A stretch of 9,584 bases of DNA from assembly GCA_946631935.1 (NCBI GenBank), contig CAMPAP010000085.1, positions 1 through 9,584 on the forward strand, read 5' to 3'. Of the stretch, positions 1-5,628 are shown piece by piece. The translations under genes and the position numbers were made by a program. Below the pieces are notes generated by a model that saw only the letters and a list, made by a program, of their open reading frames with translations, had not been told where the DNA came from and searched no databases. The DNA comes from an uncultured Lachnospiraceae bacterium (GTDB lineage: Bacteria; Bacillota; Clostridia; Lachnospirales; Lachnospiraceae). Positions within the stretch are counted from its first letter, which is position 1, and every line of letters begins with the position of its first letter.

Positions 1-43
1 GGATCAATTACAATTCAAAAATCATTTATTTTTCATCCATAAC

Positions 44-79
44 GATCAATGATCATTACATTGTTTGTGATCATTGATC
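44..79. repeat. Perfect 12-bp inverted repeat inside the repeat array
   Basis: GATCAATGATCA at 44-55 is the exact reverse complement of TGATCATTGATC at 68-79, separated by 12 bases. It arises because the first repeat unit carries GATCAAT where the second carries GATCATT. In RNA it would form a stem, but no T-run follows, so it is not an intrinsic terminator. In DNA it could be a dyad operator. The dyad is seen; a role is inferred. Confidence 0.7.
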
Positions 80-158
80 ATTACACAATTCATGATCATC
101 GATCATAAATAATTCACGATCATCAATCATGAATTATTCATGGTCATCAATCATGAAT
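44..158. repeat. Five tandem 24-25 bp direct repeats, iteron-like and GATC-rich
   Basis: Five related units begin at 44, 69, 94, 118 and 142, a period of 25, 25, 24 and 24 bp. Each opens with two adjacent 7-bp blocks of the form GATCATN: GATCAAT-GATCATT, GATCATT-GATCATT, GATCATC-GATCATA, GATCATC-AATCATG and GGTCATC-AATCATG. An AT-rich tail of about 10 bp follows, similar within the last three copies (AATTATTCAT type). Seven of the ten heptads carry an intact GATC, and another GATC lies at 2-5. A degenerate extra copy may lie at about 19-43, so the array could extend past the left edge. Seen directly: periodicity and paired heptads. Inferred: a binding array for a repressor, partition protein or replication factor. 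No DnaA box or ParB-type parS is recognisable. Its function is unknown. Confidence 0.8.
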
Positions 159-178
159 TATTTTATGATAAAAGGGTC

Positions 179-351
179 GTGCCCCGGTATATAAAAAACC
201 TGCACACGCCTTGCGGCTCCGCTCTCGCTCGTAACGGTACTATACTCATACTCGCTTACACGATGTAAGTAAGGCCGGTATGCAAGTGCATGGATGCACT
301 TGAAGGCCCCTCGCTCGTATTCGTTAAGTACCGACGGCTCGAAAGGGGCAC
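179..351. repeat. GC-richer block with nested inverted repeats, possible MITE-like or structured element
   Basis: This gene-free block is clearly richer in G+C than the AT-rich DNA on both sides. Its ends are GTGCCCC at 179-185 and GGGGCAC at 345-351, exact reverse complements. Nested inside are CGGTACT (235-241) with AGTACCG (327-333), a hairpin CTTACA-CGA-TGTAAG (255-269), and a 9-bp stem CAAGTGCAT (283-291) with ATGCACTTG (294-302). CTCGCTCGTA occurs twice in direct orientation (224-233 and 310-319), and CTCGCT a third time at 251-256. No open reading frame or transposase is present, and I could not define a target-site duplication. It could be a small non-autonomous mobile or dispersed intergenic repeat, or a structured leader of prfC. 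I cannot assign it to a known family. Confidence 0.55.
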
Positions 352-383
352 TTATAAATAATTAAGGTTGCGGCTGATAACCC

Positions 384-388
384 GGAGG
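384..388 (+). promoter_or_regulatory. Shine-Dalgarno site of prfC
   Basis: GGAGG lies five bases before the ATG at 394, a near-ideal site that fixes the prfC start. No matching -35/-10 promoter could be found between 160 and 384. TATACT at 241-246 and TATAAA at 353-358 both lack a recognisable -35 box at normal spacing. Confidence 0.85.
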
Positions 389-393
389 ATTAT

Positions 394-2007
394 ATGAGTT
401 CTGAAAGTATTGAAAAAGAGATAAAAAGAAGACGCACATTTGCGATAATCTCGCACCCTGATGCAGGTAAGACCACTCTTACGGAGAAATTTCTGCTATA
501 CGGCGGAGCGATAAATCTTGCGGGAAGTGTTAAAGGAAAGGCCACAGCCCGCCACGCCGTTTCAGACTGGATGGAGATAGAAAAGCAGCGTGGTATATCC
601 GTTACATCATCCGTTCTTCAGTTTGAATATGACGGTTATTGCATCAATATCCTTGATACCCCCGGTCACCAGGATTTCTCGGAGGACACCTACAGAACTC
701 TTATGGCGGCGGATTCCGCAGTGATGGTGATCGACGGCTCTAAGGGTGTTGAGGCTCAGACAAGAAAGCTTTTTAAGGTATGTGTCATGCGTCATATCCC
801 GATCTTTACTTTTATCAATAAGTTAGACCGTGATGCCATGGATACTTTTGACCTTCTTGATGATATTGAAAAAGAGCTGGGTATCGCCACCTGTCCCGTT
901 AACTGGCCCATCGGATCAGGTAAGAGTTTCCAGGGAGTTTATGACAGAAAGACAAGGACCGTCATCACTTATTCTGATACCGAAAAAGGTACAAAAGAAG
1001 GAGTTTCGGAGGAGGTTTCAGTATCCGATGAATCCGCAATGAGATCCCTTATAGGTGATGAGGCGGCAGATAAGCTCTTAGGAGAGATGGAGCTTTTAGA
1101 CGGCGCCGGTGCTGATTTTGATCTTGATGAAGTAAGAGCCGGAAATCTTACACCCGTATGTTTCGGCTCTGCACTTACGAATTTCGGTGTTGAGATATTC
1201 TTAAAACATTTCCTTTCAATGACCACTTCACCTCTTTCAAGGCAGGCTCTTGTAGGTGATGAGAGAAAGGTCATCGTTCCCGAGGAAAATGATTTTTCCG
1301 CATTTGTATTTAAGATCCAGGCCAATATGAACAAGGCTCACAGGGACAGAGTTGCTTTTATGAGGATCGTTTCCGGAAGGTTCGATGCCGAAAAGGAAGT
1401 AAAGCATATCGCAACGGGCAAGGTAATGAGGCTTTCACAGCCCCAGCAGATAATGGCTGACGAGCGTAAGATTCTTTCCGAAGCATACGGCGGAGATATC
1501 ATAGGTGTTTTTGATCCCGGTATCTTTTCAATAGGAGATACGGTCTGTGCGCCTTCCATGAACATAAAATATGACGGCATTCCCACCTTTGCACCCGAGC
1601 ATTTCTGCAGGGTTCATCTTATGGATACCATGAAGAGAAAACAGTTCGTAAAAGGTGCCACACAGATAGCTCAGGAGGGTGCCATCCAGATCTTTACAGA
1701 GCTTTCGGGAACCATGGAAGATGTCATAGTCGGTGTTGTAGGTGTCCTTCAGTTCGATGTTTTCAAATACCGCATGGAAAATGAATATAATGTTGAAGTC
1801 CGGATGGATTCCCTTCCTTTTGAACATATCCGCTGGATAGTGGATCCGGGCAGTGTTGATGTGGAGCATCTTACCGGCACCTCCGATATGAAGAAGGTCA
1901 GGGATATGAAGGGCAATCCGCTTCTGCTGTTTGTAAATGAGTGGAGCGCTCAGATGACAGTTGACAGAAACAAAGGACTAAAACTGGCTGAATTCTCAGA
2001 AAACTGA
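394..2007 (+). CDS. prfC: Peptide chain release factor 3 (RF3)
   Basis: This encodes the cytoplasmic translational GTPase that removes RF1 or RF2 from the ribosome after peptide release. The 537-residue product is about the usual family length. The GTPase domain fills roughly the first 270 residues. It has the P-loop HPDAGKTT at 21-28, the G2 stretch RGISVTSS at 66-73, DTPGH at 88-92 and NKLD at 142-145. The HPDAGKTT loop and the CVNWPIGSG-like stretch separate RF3 from EF-G, which it otherwise resembles. The rest matches the beta-barrel domain II and the RF3-specific C-terminal domain (GVVGVLQFDVFKYRMENEY region, typical of RF3). The ATG is set by GGAGG five bases upstream. It is followed by 61 bases with no visible terminator, so read-through into the next gene is possible. 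No defect was seen. Confidence 0.97.
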   Translation: MSSESIEKEIKRRRTFAIISHPDAGKTTLTEKFLLYGGAINLAGSVKGKATARHAVSDWMEIEKQRGISVTSSVLQFEYDGYCINILDTPGHQDFSEDTYRTLMAADSAVMVIDGSKGVEAQTRKLFKVCVMRHIPIFTFINKLDRDAMDTFDLLDDIEKELGIATCPVNWPIGSGKSFQGVYDRKTRTVITYSDTEKGTKEGVSEEVSVSDESAMRSLIGDEAADKLLGEMELLDGAGADFDLDEVRAGNLTPVCFGSALTNFGVEIFLKHFLSMTTSPLSRQALVGDERKVIVPEENDFSAFVFKIQANMNKAHRDRVAFMRIVSGRFDAEKEVKHIATGKVMRLSQPQQIMADERKILSEAYGGDIIGVFDPGIFSIGDTVCAPSMNIKYDGIPTFAPEHFCRVHLMDTMKRKQFVKGATQIAQEGAIQIFTELSGTMEDVIVGVVGVLQFDVFKYRMENEYNVEVRMDSLPFEHIRWIVDPGSVDVEHLTGTSDMKKVRDMKGNPLLLFVNEWSAQMTVDRNKGLKLAEFSEN

Positions 2008-2068
2008 TGATATTATCTTTATGGCCTTAGTGTCGGATTTGTATTTTTTATGATAAAGGAGAAAAAAG

Positions 2069-2323
2069 ATGGCAAGAAAGAGCAGTGTTGAAAGAGCAAA
2101 TGATCTTACCGGTGGTTTTGCATCGGCGCAGAAGAATGTAGTCATACAGTACGGCAGCTGTGAGCGCAAAGTTGATGACATTCTTGCCGCTGTTAAGGCT
2201 GATGCGTGTAACAAAGGCATAAGTGATGCCGATTTTTCCAGGGTTGATGTATATGTAAAACCCGAAGAAAAAAAGGTATTTTATGTTATCAACGATAAAG
2301 AAAACGGAAGCGTTGATTTCTGA
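2069..2323 (+). CDS. Small DUF6465-like protein
   Basis: The predicted protein is 84 residues and soluble, with no signal peptide or membrane segment. It starts MARKSS, and its C-terminal half reads DVYVKPEEKKVFYVINDK and then GSVDF. That ending resembles the DUF6465 family common in Lachnospiraceae, whose members usually have a longer Lys/Ala/Glu-rich N-terminal tail and end in a YYVIN...G-VDLF pattern. This copy lacks such a long tail. The family assignment is from memory, and no molecular function is known to me. A strong AAAGGAG site at 2055-2061, seven bases before the ATG, supports translation. It sits 61 bases after prfC and 55 bases before the ParA gene, so it may be co-transcribed with either. 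Confidence 0.75.
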   Translation: MARKSSVERANDLTGGFASAQKNVVIQYGSCERKVDDILAAVKADACNKGISDADFSRVDVYVKPEEKKVFYVINDKENGSVDF

Positions 2324-2367
2324 TAAGAGCAGATCATAAAAAAAATAAGTGACCAAAACGGTCGGAA

Positions 2368-2372
2368 AGAGG
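2368..2372 (+). promoter_or_regulatory. Ribosome-binding site that decides the ParA start
   Basis: AGAGG ends six bases before the ATG at 2379. The in-frame ATG at 2373 directly abuts it, with no spacer. The in-frame GTG at 2349 has no purine-rich site before it at normal spacing. The 2379 start also gives an N-terminus (MATVFVVANQKGG) matching ParA proteins, which place the P-loop about ten residues in. Confidence 0.65.
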
Positions 2373-2378
2373 ATGAAT

Positions 2379-3143
2379 ATGGCAACAGTTTTTGTTGTGG
2401 CAAATCAAAAGGGCGGGATCGGAAAAAGCACCACTGCAACCAATCTTGCCGGAATACTCGGAAAGAAAAGTAAGACCCTTCTTATAGATGCGGATCCCCA
2501 GGGAAACAGCACCAGCACATATGAAGCGGCAGTAAATGATGTTGCGACTCTTTATGATGTCATGATCGACTCCGACAAGCTGCCGATATCGGAAGCCATC
2601 CAGCATACCGCTAACGGGGATATCGTTGCATCCGACCCTCTTTTGGTAAAGGCGGAGAAGGTTCTTGACGGTGATGTTGAAGGCTTCTACCGTCTTAAGG
2701 ATGCGCTTGATGAGATAGCTGACGATTATAAATATATAATCATTGATACAGCACCCTCACTTAACATCATTCTTTACAACTGTCTTATAGCGGCGGACAA
2801 GGTTATCATTCCCGTGACCGCGGATGCTTATTCCATGCAGGGCATACAGCAGCTCTATGATACAATCATGGCAGTAAAGCGCCGCCAGAATAAGGATCTT
2901 TCCATTGCGGGACTTCTTCTTGTCAAATACTCAGGAAGATCGAACCTTGAGAAAGAGACAAGGGAAAGCATAGAAGAGAGCGCAAAACAGATGAACACCA
3001 TTCTCTTTAAGACCGTTATCAGAGAGTGTGTCAAGACCAAGGAAGCCCAGGAACACAAAAAGCTCCTTATCGATTACGCTCCCAAATGTACCACATGCCT
3101 TGATTACATTGATTTTTCCAAAGAGATAGCCAAAAAAGCGTGA
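2379..3143 (+). CDS. ParA/Soj-family ATPase, without an adjacent ParB
   Basis: This is a deviant Walker-A (MinD/ParA superfamily) ATPase of 254 residues from the ATG at 2379. In-frame alternatives at 2373 and 2349 would add 2 or 10 residues. KGGIGKST at 11-18 is the ParA P-loop with its signature lysine, DADPQGN at 38-44 is the A' motif, and IIIDTAPS near 120-127 is Walker B. ParA proteins bind ATP, dimerise and coat DNA non-specifically to move plasmids, chromosomes or protein cargo. The C-terminal part (IRECVKTKEAQEHKKLLIDYAPK) resembles ParA proteins of Firmicute plasmids and conjugative elements, which have KEAQ...DYAPKS there. Chromosomal Soj typically has a RLSEAPS-type stretch instead. 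Here APKCTTC gives a CxxC pair (Cys237, Cys240). No parB or parS is visible in the window, so the cargo is unknown. Confidence 0.9.
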   Translation: MATVFVVANQKGGIGKSTTATNLAGILGKKSKTLLIDADPQGNSTSTYEAAVNDVATLYDVMIDSDKLPISEAIQHTANGDIVASDPLLVKAEKVLDGDVEGFYRLKDALDEIADDYKYIIIDTAPSLNIILYNCLIAADKVIIPVTADAYSMQGIQQLYDTIMAVKRRQNKDLSIAGLLLVKYSGRSNLEKETRESIEESAKQMNTILFKTVIRECVKTKEAQEHKKLLIDYAPKCTTCLDYIDFSKEIAKKA

Positions 3144-3150
3144 TAATGTG

Positions 3151-3216
3151 CATATAATGCCATTTTGCCTGCCAAGGCTGCGTTTCCCAAAAAATGGAAA
3201 AAAAGGTCATTATATG
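3151..3216. repeat. Interrupted inverted repeat across the ParA/Asp23 intergenic region
   Basis: CATATAATG at 3151-3159 is the exact reverse complement of CATTATATG at 3208-3216. Directly inside, CCATTTT at 3160-3166 is the exact reverse complement of AAAATGG at 3191-3197. The left arm is therefore 16 continuous bases that pair with two right-arm pieces separated by a 10-base A-rich bulge. The inner right arm overlaps the start of the -35 box, and the outer right arm runs up to the -10 box of the operon promoter. No T-run follows, so it does not look like a terminator for the ParA gene. It may be an operator or an RNA 3'-end structure; this is inference. Confidence 0.55.
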
Positions 3217-3223
3217 GTAAAAT
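3195..3223 (+). promoter_or_regulatory. Sigma-A-type promoter of the Asp23-nusB-xse-ispA-dxs operon
   Basis: TGGAAA at 3195-3200 matches the TTGACA -35 consensus at four of six positions. After exactly 17 bases comes TAAAAT at 3218-3223 as the -10 box, preceded by the extended -10 dinucleotide TG at 3215-3216. Transcription would start near 3230 and give a leader of about 48 bases before the ATG at 3278. The spacing and the extended -10 make this the best promoter candidate in the window. It has not been confirmed experimentally. Confidence 0.65.
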
Positions 3224-3277
3224 ATCTAAAGTATGTGTTAATGATCCTGCATTTGTTTTTGATAAAGGAGATATATT

Positions 3278-3661
3278 ATGGCAGCTGCTAAAACCGTAAA
3301 AGAAAAAAAAGTAAAAGCTCCCAAAAATACTACCGCCAGATCGGGCATTTCCATCGGAACCGCCGAAAATAACGGACATGTATTTATTGCGGATTCTGTT
3401 GTAGAAGAGATCGCCGCACTTGCCGCAAGTGAGGTTGAAGGAGTAGAGGGTATTGCCGAGAGATCAAAGGGCAGATCTCTTATCAAGGCAGATATTTCCG
3501 GAACCAATGTAAAGATTTCCATGATAATCTCTACCAGATTCGGATTCCCCATTCCCTCCACCTGCCAGGCGGTTCAGTCCAGGGTCAAGAGCTCTGTGGA
3601 GAACATGACGGGTCTTACCTGTTCGGATGTCAATATCAGAGTCAGCGGCGTTGAGGTTTAA
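3278..3661 (+). CDS. Asp23/Gls24 family envelope stress response protein (YqhY-like)
   Basis: The 127-residue protein has a basic, Lys-rich N-terminal tail (about 1-20) and an Asp23/Gls24 domain from about residue 24 to the end. The family pattern is visible in VFIADSVVEEIAALAASEVEGVEGI and in the C-terminal DVNIRVSGVEV. There is no signal peptide or membrane segment, so it should be cytoplasmic. Family members include YqhY of Bacillus subtilis, encoded near accBC and nusB and linked to control of acetyl-CoA carboxylase, and staphylococcal Asp23, a membrane-associated protein. Position directly before nusB matches YqhY. AAAGGAG at 3264-3270 lies seven bases before the ATG, and a promoter lies upstream. 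It is the first gene of the operon, two bases before nusB. The family call is firm; the precise role is inferred. Confidence 0.92.
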   Translation: MAAAKTVKEKKVKAPKNTTARSGISIGTAENNGHVFIADSVVEEIAALAASEVEGVEGIAERSKGRSLIKADISGTNVKISMIISTRFGFPIPSTCQAVQSRVKSSVENMTGLTCSDVNIRVSGVEV

Positions 3662-3663
3662 CA

Positions 3664-4095
3664 GTGGTTTTTTCGGATAAAAAAAGCCTTACAAGGCACA
3701 AACTGCGGGACAGAGTCTTTGGGCTCGTGTTCCGCATTGAATTTTATGATAAAGACGATCTTGAAGAGCAGATCGGTTTTTTTGAGGAATCCGGAAAAGA
3801 AGAATACCTTGAAGAGGATCTTGAATACATAGTCACGAAATTCAGGGGTGTTCTTTCAAGTCTTTCATCCATAGATGAACTGATCGATAAGTGCGCCGTG
3901 GGATGGACGAGGAACAGGATGGGAAAGTGCGAGCTTGCATCCTTACGCCTCGGGATCTACGAGATGCTCTATGACGATGATATTCCGGTATCCGTTGCCA
4001 TGGATGAGGCTGTTGAGATCGCCAAGACCTACGGTGACAATTCATCCGGTGCGTTTGTAAATGCTATTCTTACAAAGGTCAAGGATATCAGCTGA
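3664..4095 (+). CDS. nusB: Transcription antitermination factor NusB
   Basis: NusB binds boxA RNA with NusE (ribosomal protein S10) and keeps RNA polymerase processive on rRNA operons. The 143-residue product is of normal length and all-alpha in character. Its C-terminal half carries the family signature: W-R-x-x-M-GKCELASLRLGIYEMLY, then DIPVSVAMDEAVEIAKTYGDNSSGAFVNAIL. The N-terminus (RHKLRDRVFGLVFRIEFYD) is of the Lachnospiraceae type, without the RR-xAR-xxALQALY pattern of other phyla. The start is a GTG at 3664, with a modest GAGG site at 3653-3656. No in-frame ATG gives a sensible shorter protein. It begins two bases after the previous stop and ends in TGATG, overlapping the xseA start by one base, which suggests translational coupling. 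Confidence 0.93.
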   Translation: MVFSDKKSLTRHKLRDRVFGLVFRIEFYDKDDLEEQIGFFEESGKEEYLEEDLEYIVTKFRGVLSSLSSIDELIDKCAVGWTRNRMGKCELASLRLGIYEMLYDDDIPVSVAMDEAVEIAKTYGDNSSGAFVNAILTKVKDIS

Positions 4096-5384
4096 TGGCA
4101 TATACAGTATCCGAACTTGTCAAAAATCTGAACAGTGCCATAAGGATTTCAAAGACGCTGTACAGGATTGAGATCGAGGGAGAGATAGTAGGATATAACG
4201 GTCCCAACAAAAACGGACATATCTACTTTGATCTTAAGGACAAGCAAGACGCATCCGTTATCAAGTGCATGATGTATGGGAGCAAATGTACCCGCGAATT
4301 CTTTGATATCATCAGGGAAGGAGCTAAGGTAACTTTGTTCGGCAGCCTGAATTACCATGAGAGGTTCGGGCTTTCTTTTGTATTTGAGAGAATTTCGGAC
4401 GGTGGCGAGGGAGCAAGAAAAAGGGCTCTTGAAGCACTCCGAAGAGAACTTGAAGAACTGGGAATGTTCGACGAGATGTATAAAAAGCCTCTGCCGAGAT
4501 TTCCCATGACCATAGGCCTTATCACCGCATCTTCCGGAGCGGCCATAGGTGATGTCGTAGCAAGTGCCAGAGAATATAATCCCTTTGTCAGGATCGTTGT
4601 CTGCACCGCACTTCAGGAAGGCGAGACGGCTGTTTCGGAAGTCGTAAGTGCCATTAAGAGAATGGACGAGTACGGGCCTGATGTCATCATACTTTCAAGA
4701 GGAGGAGGTTCAAAAGACAGTCTCTGGACCTTTAACGACAGGAAAGTCGCCCAGGCGGTATTTGACTGCAGGACTCCCATCATATCCGCAATAGGTCATA
4801 AGAGGGATGAATCCATCACTGATGACATTGCAGATGATCATCAGATAACGCCCACGGCTGCGGCCCATAAAGCAACAGAAGGAGTAAGAGACCTGCTTTC
4901 TGCGCTTTTATCCGCACCTGATGAGCTGGCAGTTCTTATGAAGAACCGGATATCTTCCGAGAAAAAAAGACTGTATGCCGCATCCGATGCCATAAGATTC
5001 AATTCTCCGATATCGCGTCTTGAGCGTGACAAAAAAGAACTGGAAAAATTCAGCACGCAGCTTCCTGCTTACATGAATGCGAAGCTTCATGCCGAAAAAC
5101 AGATGCTTGAAAGATACAGGCTAAAGCTCCCGCCTCTTATGGGATCGTCTCTGTCAAAAGCGGTTAAGAAAAGAGATGTGTTTATAAGCAGTCTTGAAGG
5201 CCTGTCACCTGTTTTAAGATTAAAAAGCGGCTTTTCATATGTTCAGGATAAGGACGGGAAAAATATAAGATCCGTATCCGGGGTGAATGCAGGGGATGAA
5301 CTGACGATCAGAGTAAGTGACGGAATGATCTCTTCTGTTGTTAAAGAAACCAGAGTGCTGGACCCAGGGGTAGTGGATAAGTGA
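4095..5384 (+). CDS. xseA: Exonuclease VII large subunit
   Basis: This is the catalytic subunit of exonuclease VII, which degrades single-stranded DNA from both ends to short oligonucleotides in the cytoplasm. The 429 residues fit the family. An OB-fold for ssDNA binding covers about 1-100 (TVSELVKNLNSAI, GHIYFDLKDK). A nuclease domain follows from about 125, with GLITASSGAA at 141-150, SRGGGSKDSLWTFND at 201-215 and SAIGHKRDE at 231-239. A helical C-terminal region that binds XseB comes last. Asp153, Arg202, His235 and Asp238 line up by position with the E. coli residues I recall as essential (D155, R205, H238, D241), so activity is expected. One oddity is the usual GHE-x-D motif, which here is GHK-R-D. 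The start overlaps the nusB stop by one base; xseB follows after seven bases. Confidence 0.96.
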   Translation: MAYTVSELVKNLNSAIRISKTLYRIEIEGEIVGYNGPNKNGHIYFDLKDKQDASVIKCMMYGSKCTREFFDIIREGAKVTLFGSLNYHERFGLSFVFERISDGGEGARKRALEALRRELEELGMFDEMYKKPLPRFPMTIGLITASSGAAIGDVVASAREYNPFVRIVVCTALQEGETAVSEVVSAIKRMDEYGPDVIILSRGGGSKDSLWTFNDRKVAQAVFDCRTPIISAIGHKRDESITDDIADDHQITPTAAAHKATEGVRDLLSALLSAPDELAVLMKNRISSEKKRLYAASDAIRFNSPISRLERDKKELEKFSTQLPAYMNAKLHAEKQMLERYRLKLPPLMGSSLSKAVKKRDVFISSLEGLSPVLRLKSGFSYVQDKDGKNIRSVSGVNAGDELTIRVSDGMISSVVKETRVLDPGVVDK

Positions 5385-5391
5385 GGTAAAA

Positions 5392-5628
5392 ATGGCAGCT
5401 GATAAGAAAAATGATAAAAAAGATACGCTTTCTCTTGAGGAAAATTTTGATCTGCTAAACGAGATAACATCAAAGCTTCAGTCCGATGATCTTCCTCTCG
5501 AGGAGGCATTTGATAACTACAAAAAGGGTATAGATCTCATAAAGACCTGTTCTGAACAGATCGAAATGGTTGAAAAAGAAGTTCTTAAATTAAATTCTGA
5601 CATGAGTGTCGAAAATTTGGAGCAGTAA
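5392..5628 (+). CDS. xseB: Exonuclease VII small subunit
   Basis: This is the 78-residue helical partner of XseA; several copies bind the large subunit's C-terminal helices and are needed for a stable, controlled enzyme. The family core is clear: SLEENFDLLNEITSKLQSDD, then LPLEEAFDNYKKGIDLIKTC and EQIEMVEKEVLKL, which give two amphipathic helices. About 15 charged residues precede the core (ADKKNDKKDT), a short tail at the N-terminus. GAGG at 5383-5386, overlapping the xseA stop, is five bases before the ATG. The stop is followed with no gap by the GTG start of ispA, so expression of the three genes is likely coupled. Confidence 0.94.
   Translation: MAADKKNDKKDTLSLEENFDLLNEITSKLQSDDLPLEEAFDNYKKGIDLIKTCSEQIEMVEKEVLKLNSDMSVENLEQ

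Noticed and set aside
44..158. Repeat array as a CRISPR
   Set aside because: The units are contiguous with only about 10 bp of related AT-rich sequence between core blocks, there are no unique spacers of 25-40 bp, and no cas genes are present.
283..302. CAAGTGCAT/ATGCACTTG hairpin as an intrinsic terminator
   Set aside because: It is followed by GC-rich sequence rather than a T-run.
969..1869. Minus-strand open frames of 82-121 codons inside prfC
   Set aside because: They are antisense to an intact, motif-rich prfC, with serine-rich or otherwise unpatterned translations typical of antisense frames.
2049..2054. TATGAT as a promoter -10 for the gene at 2069
   Set aside because: It directly abuts the ribosome-binding site, so transcription would begin inside or after that site, and no -35 box is present.
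2349..2378. GTG at 2349 or ATG at 2373 as the ParA start
   Set aside because: AGAGG at 2368-2372 is correctly spaced only for the ATG at 2379, and ParA proteins normally have the P-loop about ten residues from the start.
3153..3158. Perfect TATAAT as a -10 box
   Set aside because: No -35-like hexamer lies 16-18 bases upstream; it is better explained as part of the inverted-repeat arm.
3167..3178. GCCT-GCCA-AGGC hairpin as a terminator of the ParA gene
   Set aside because: The stem is only four base pairs and no T-run follows.
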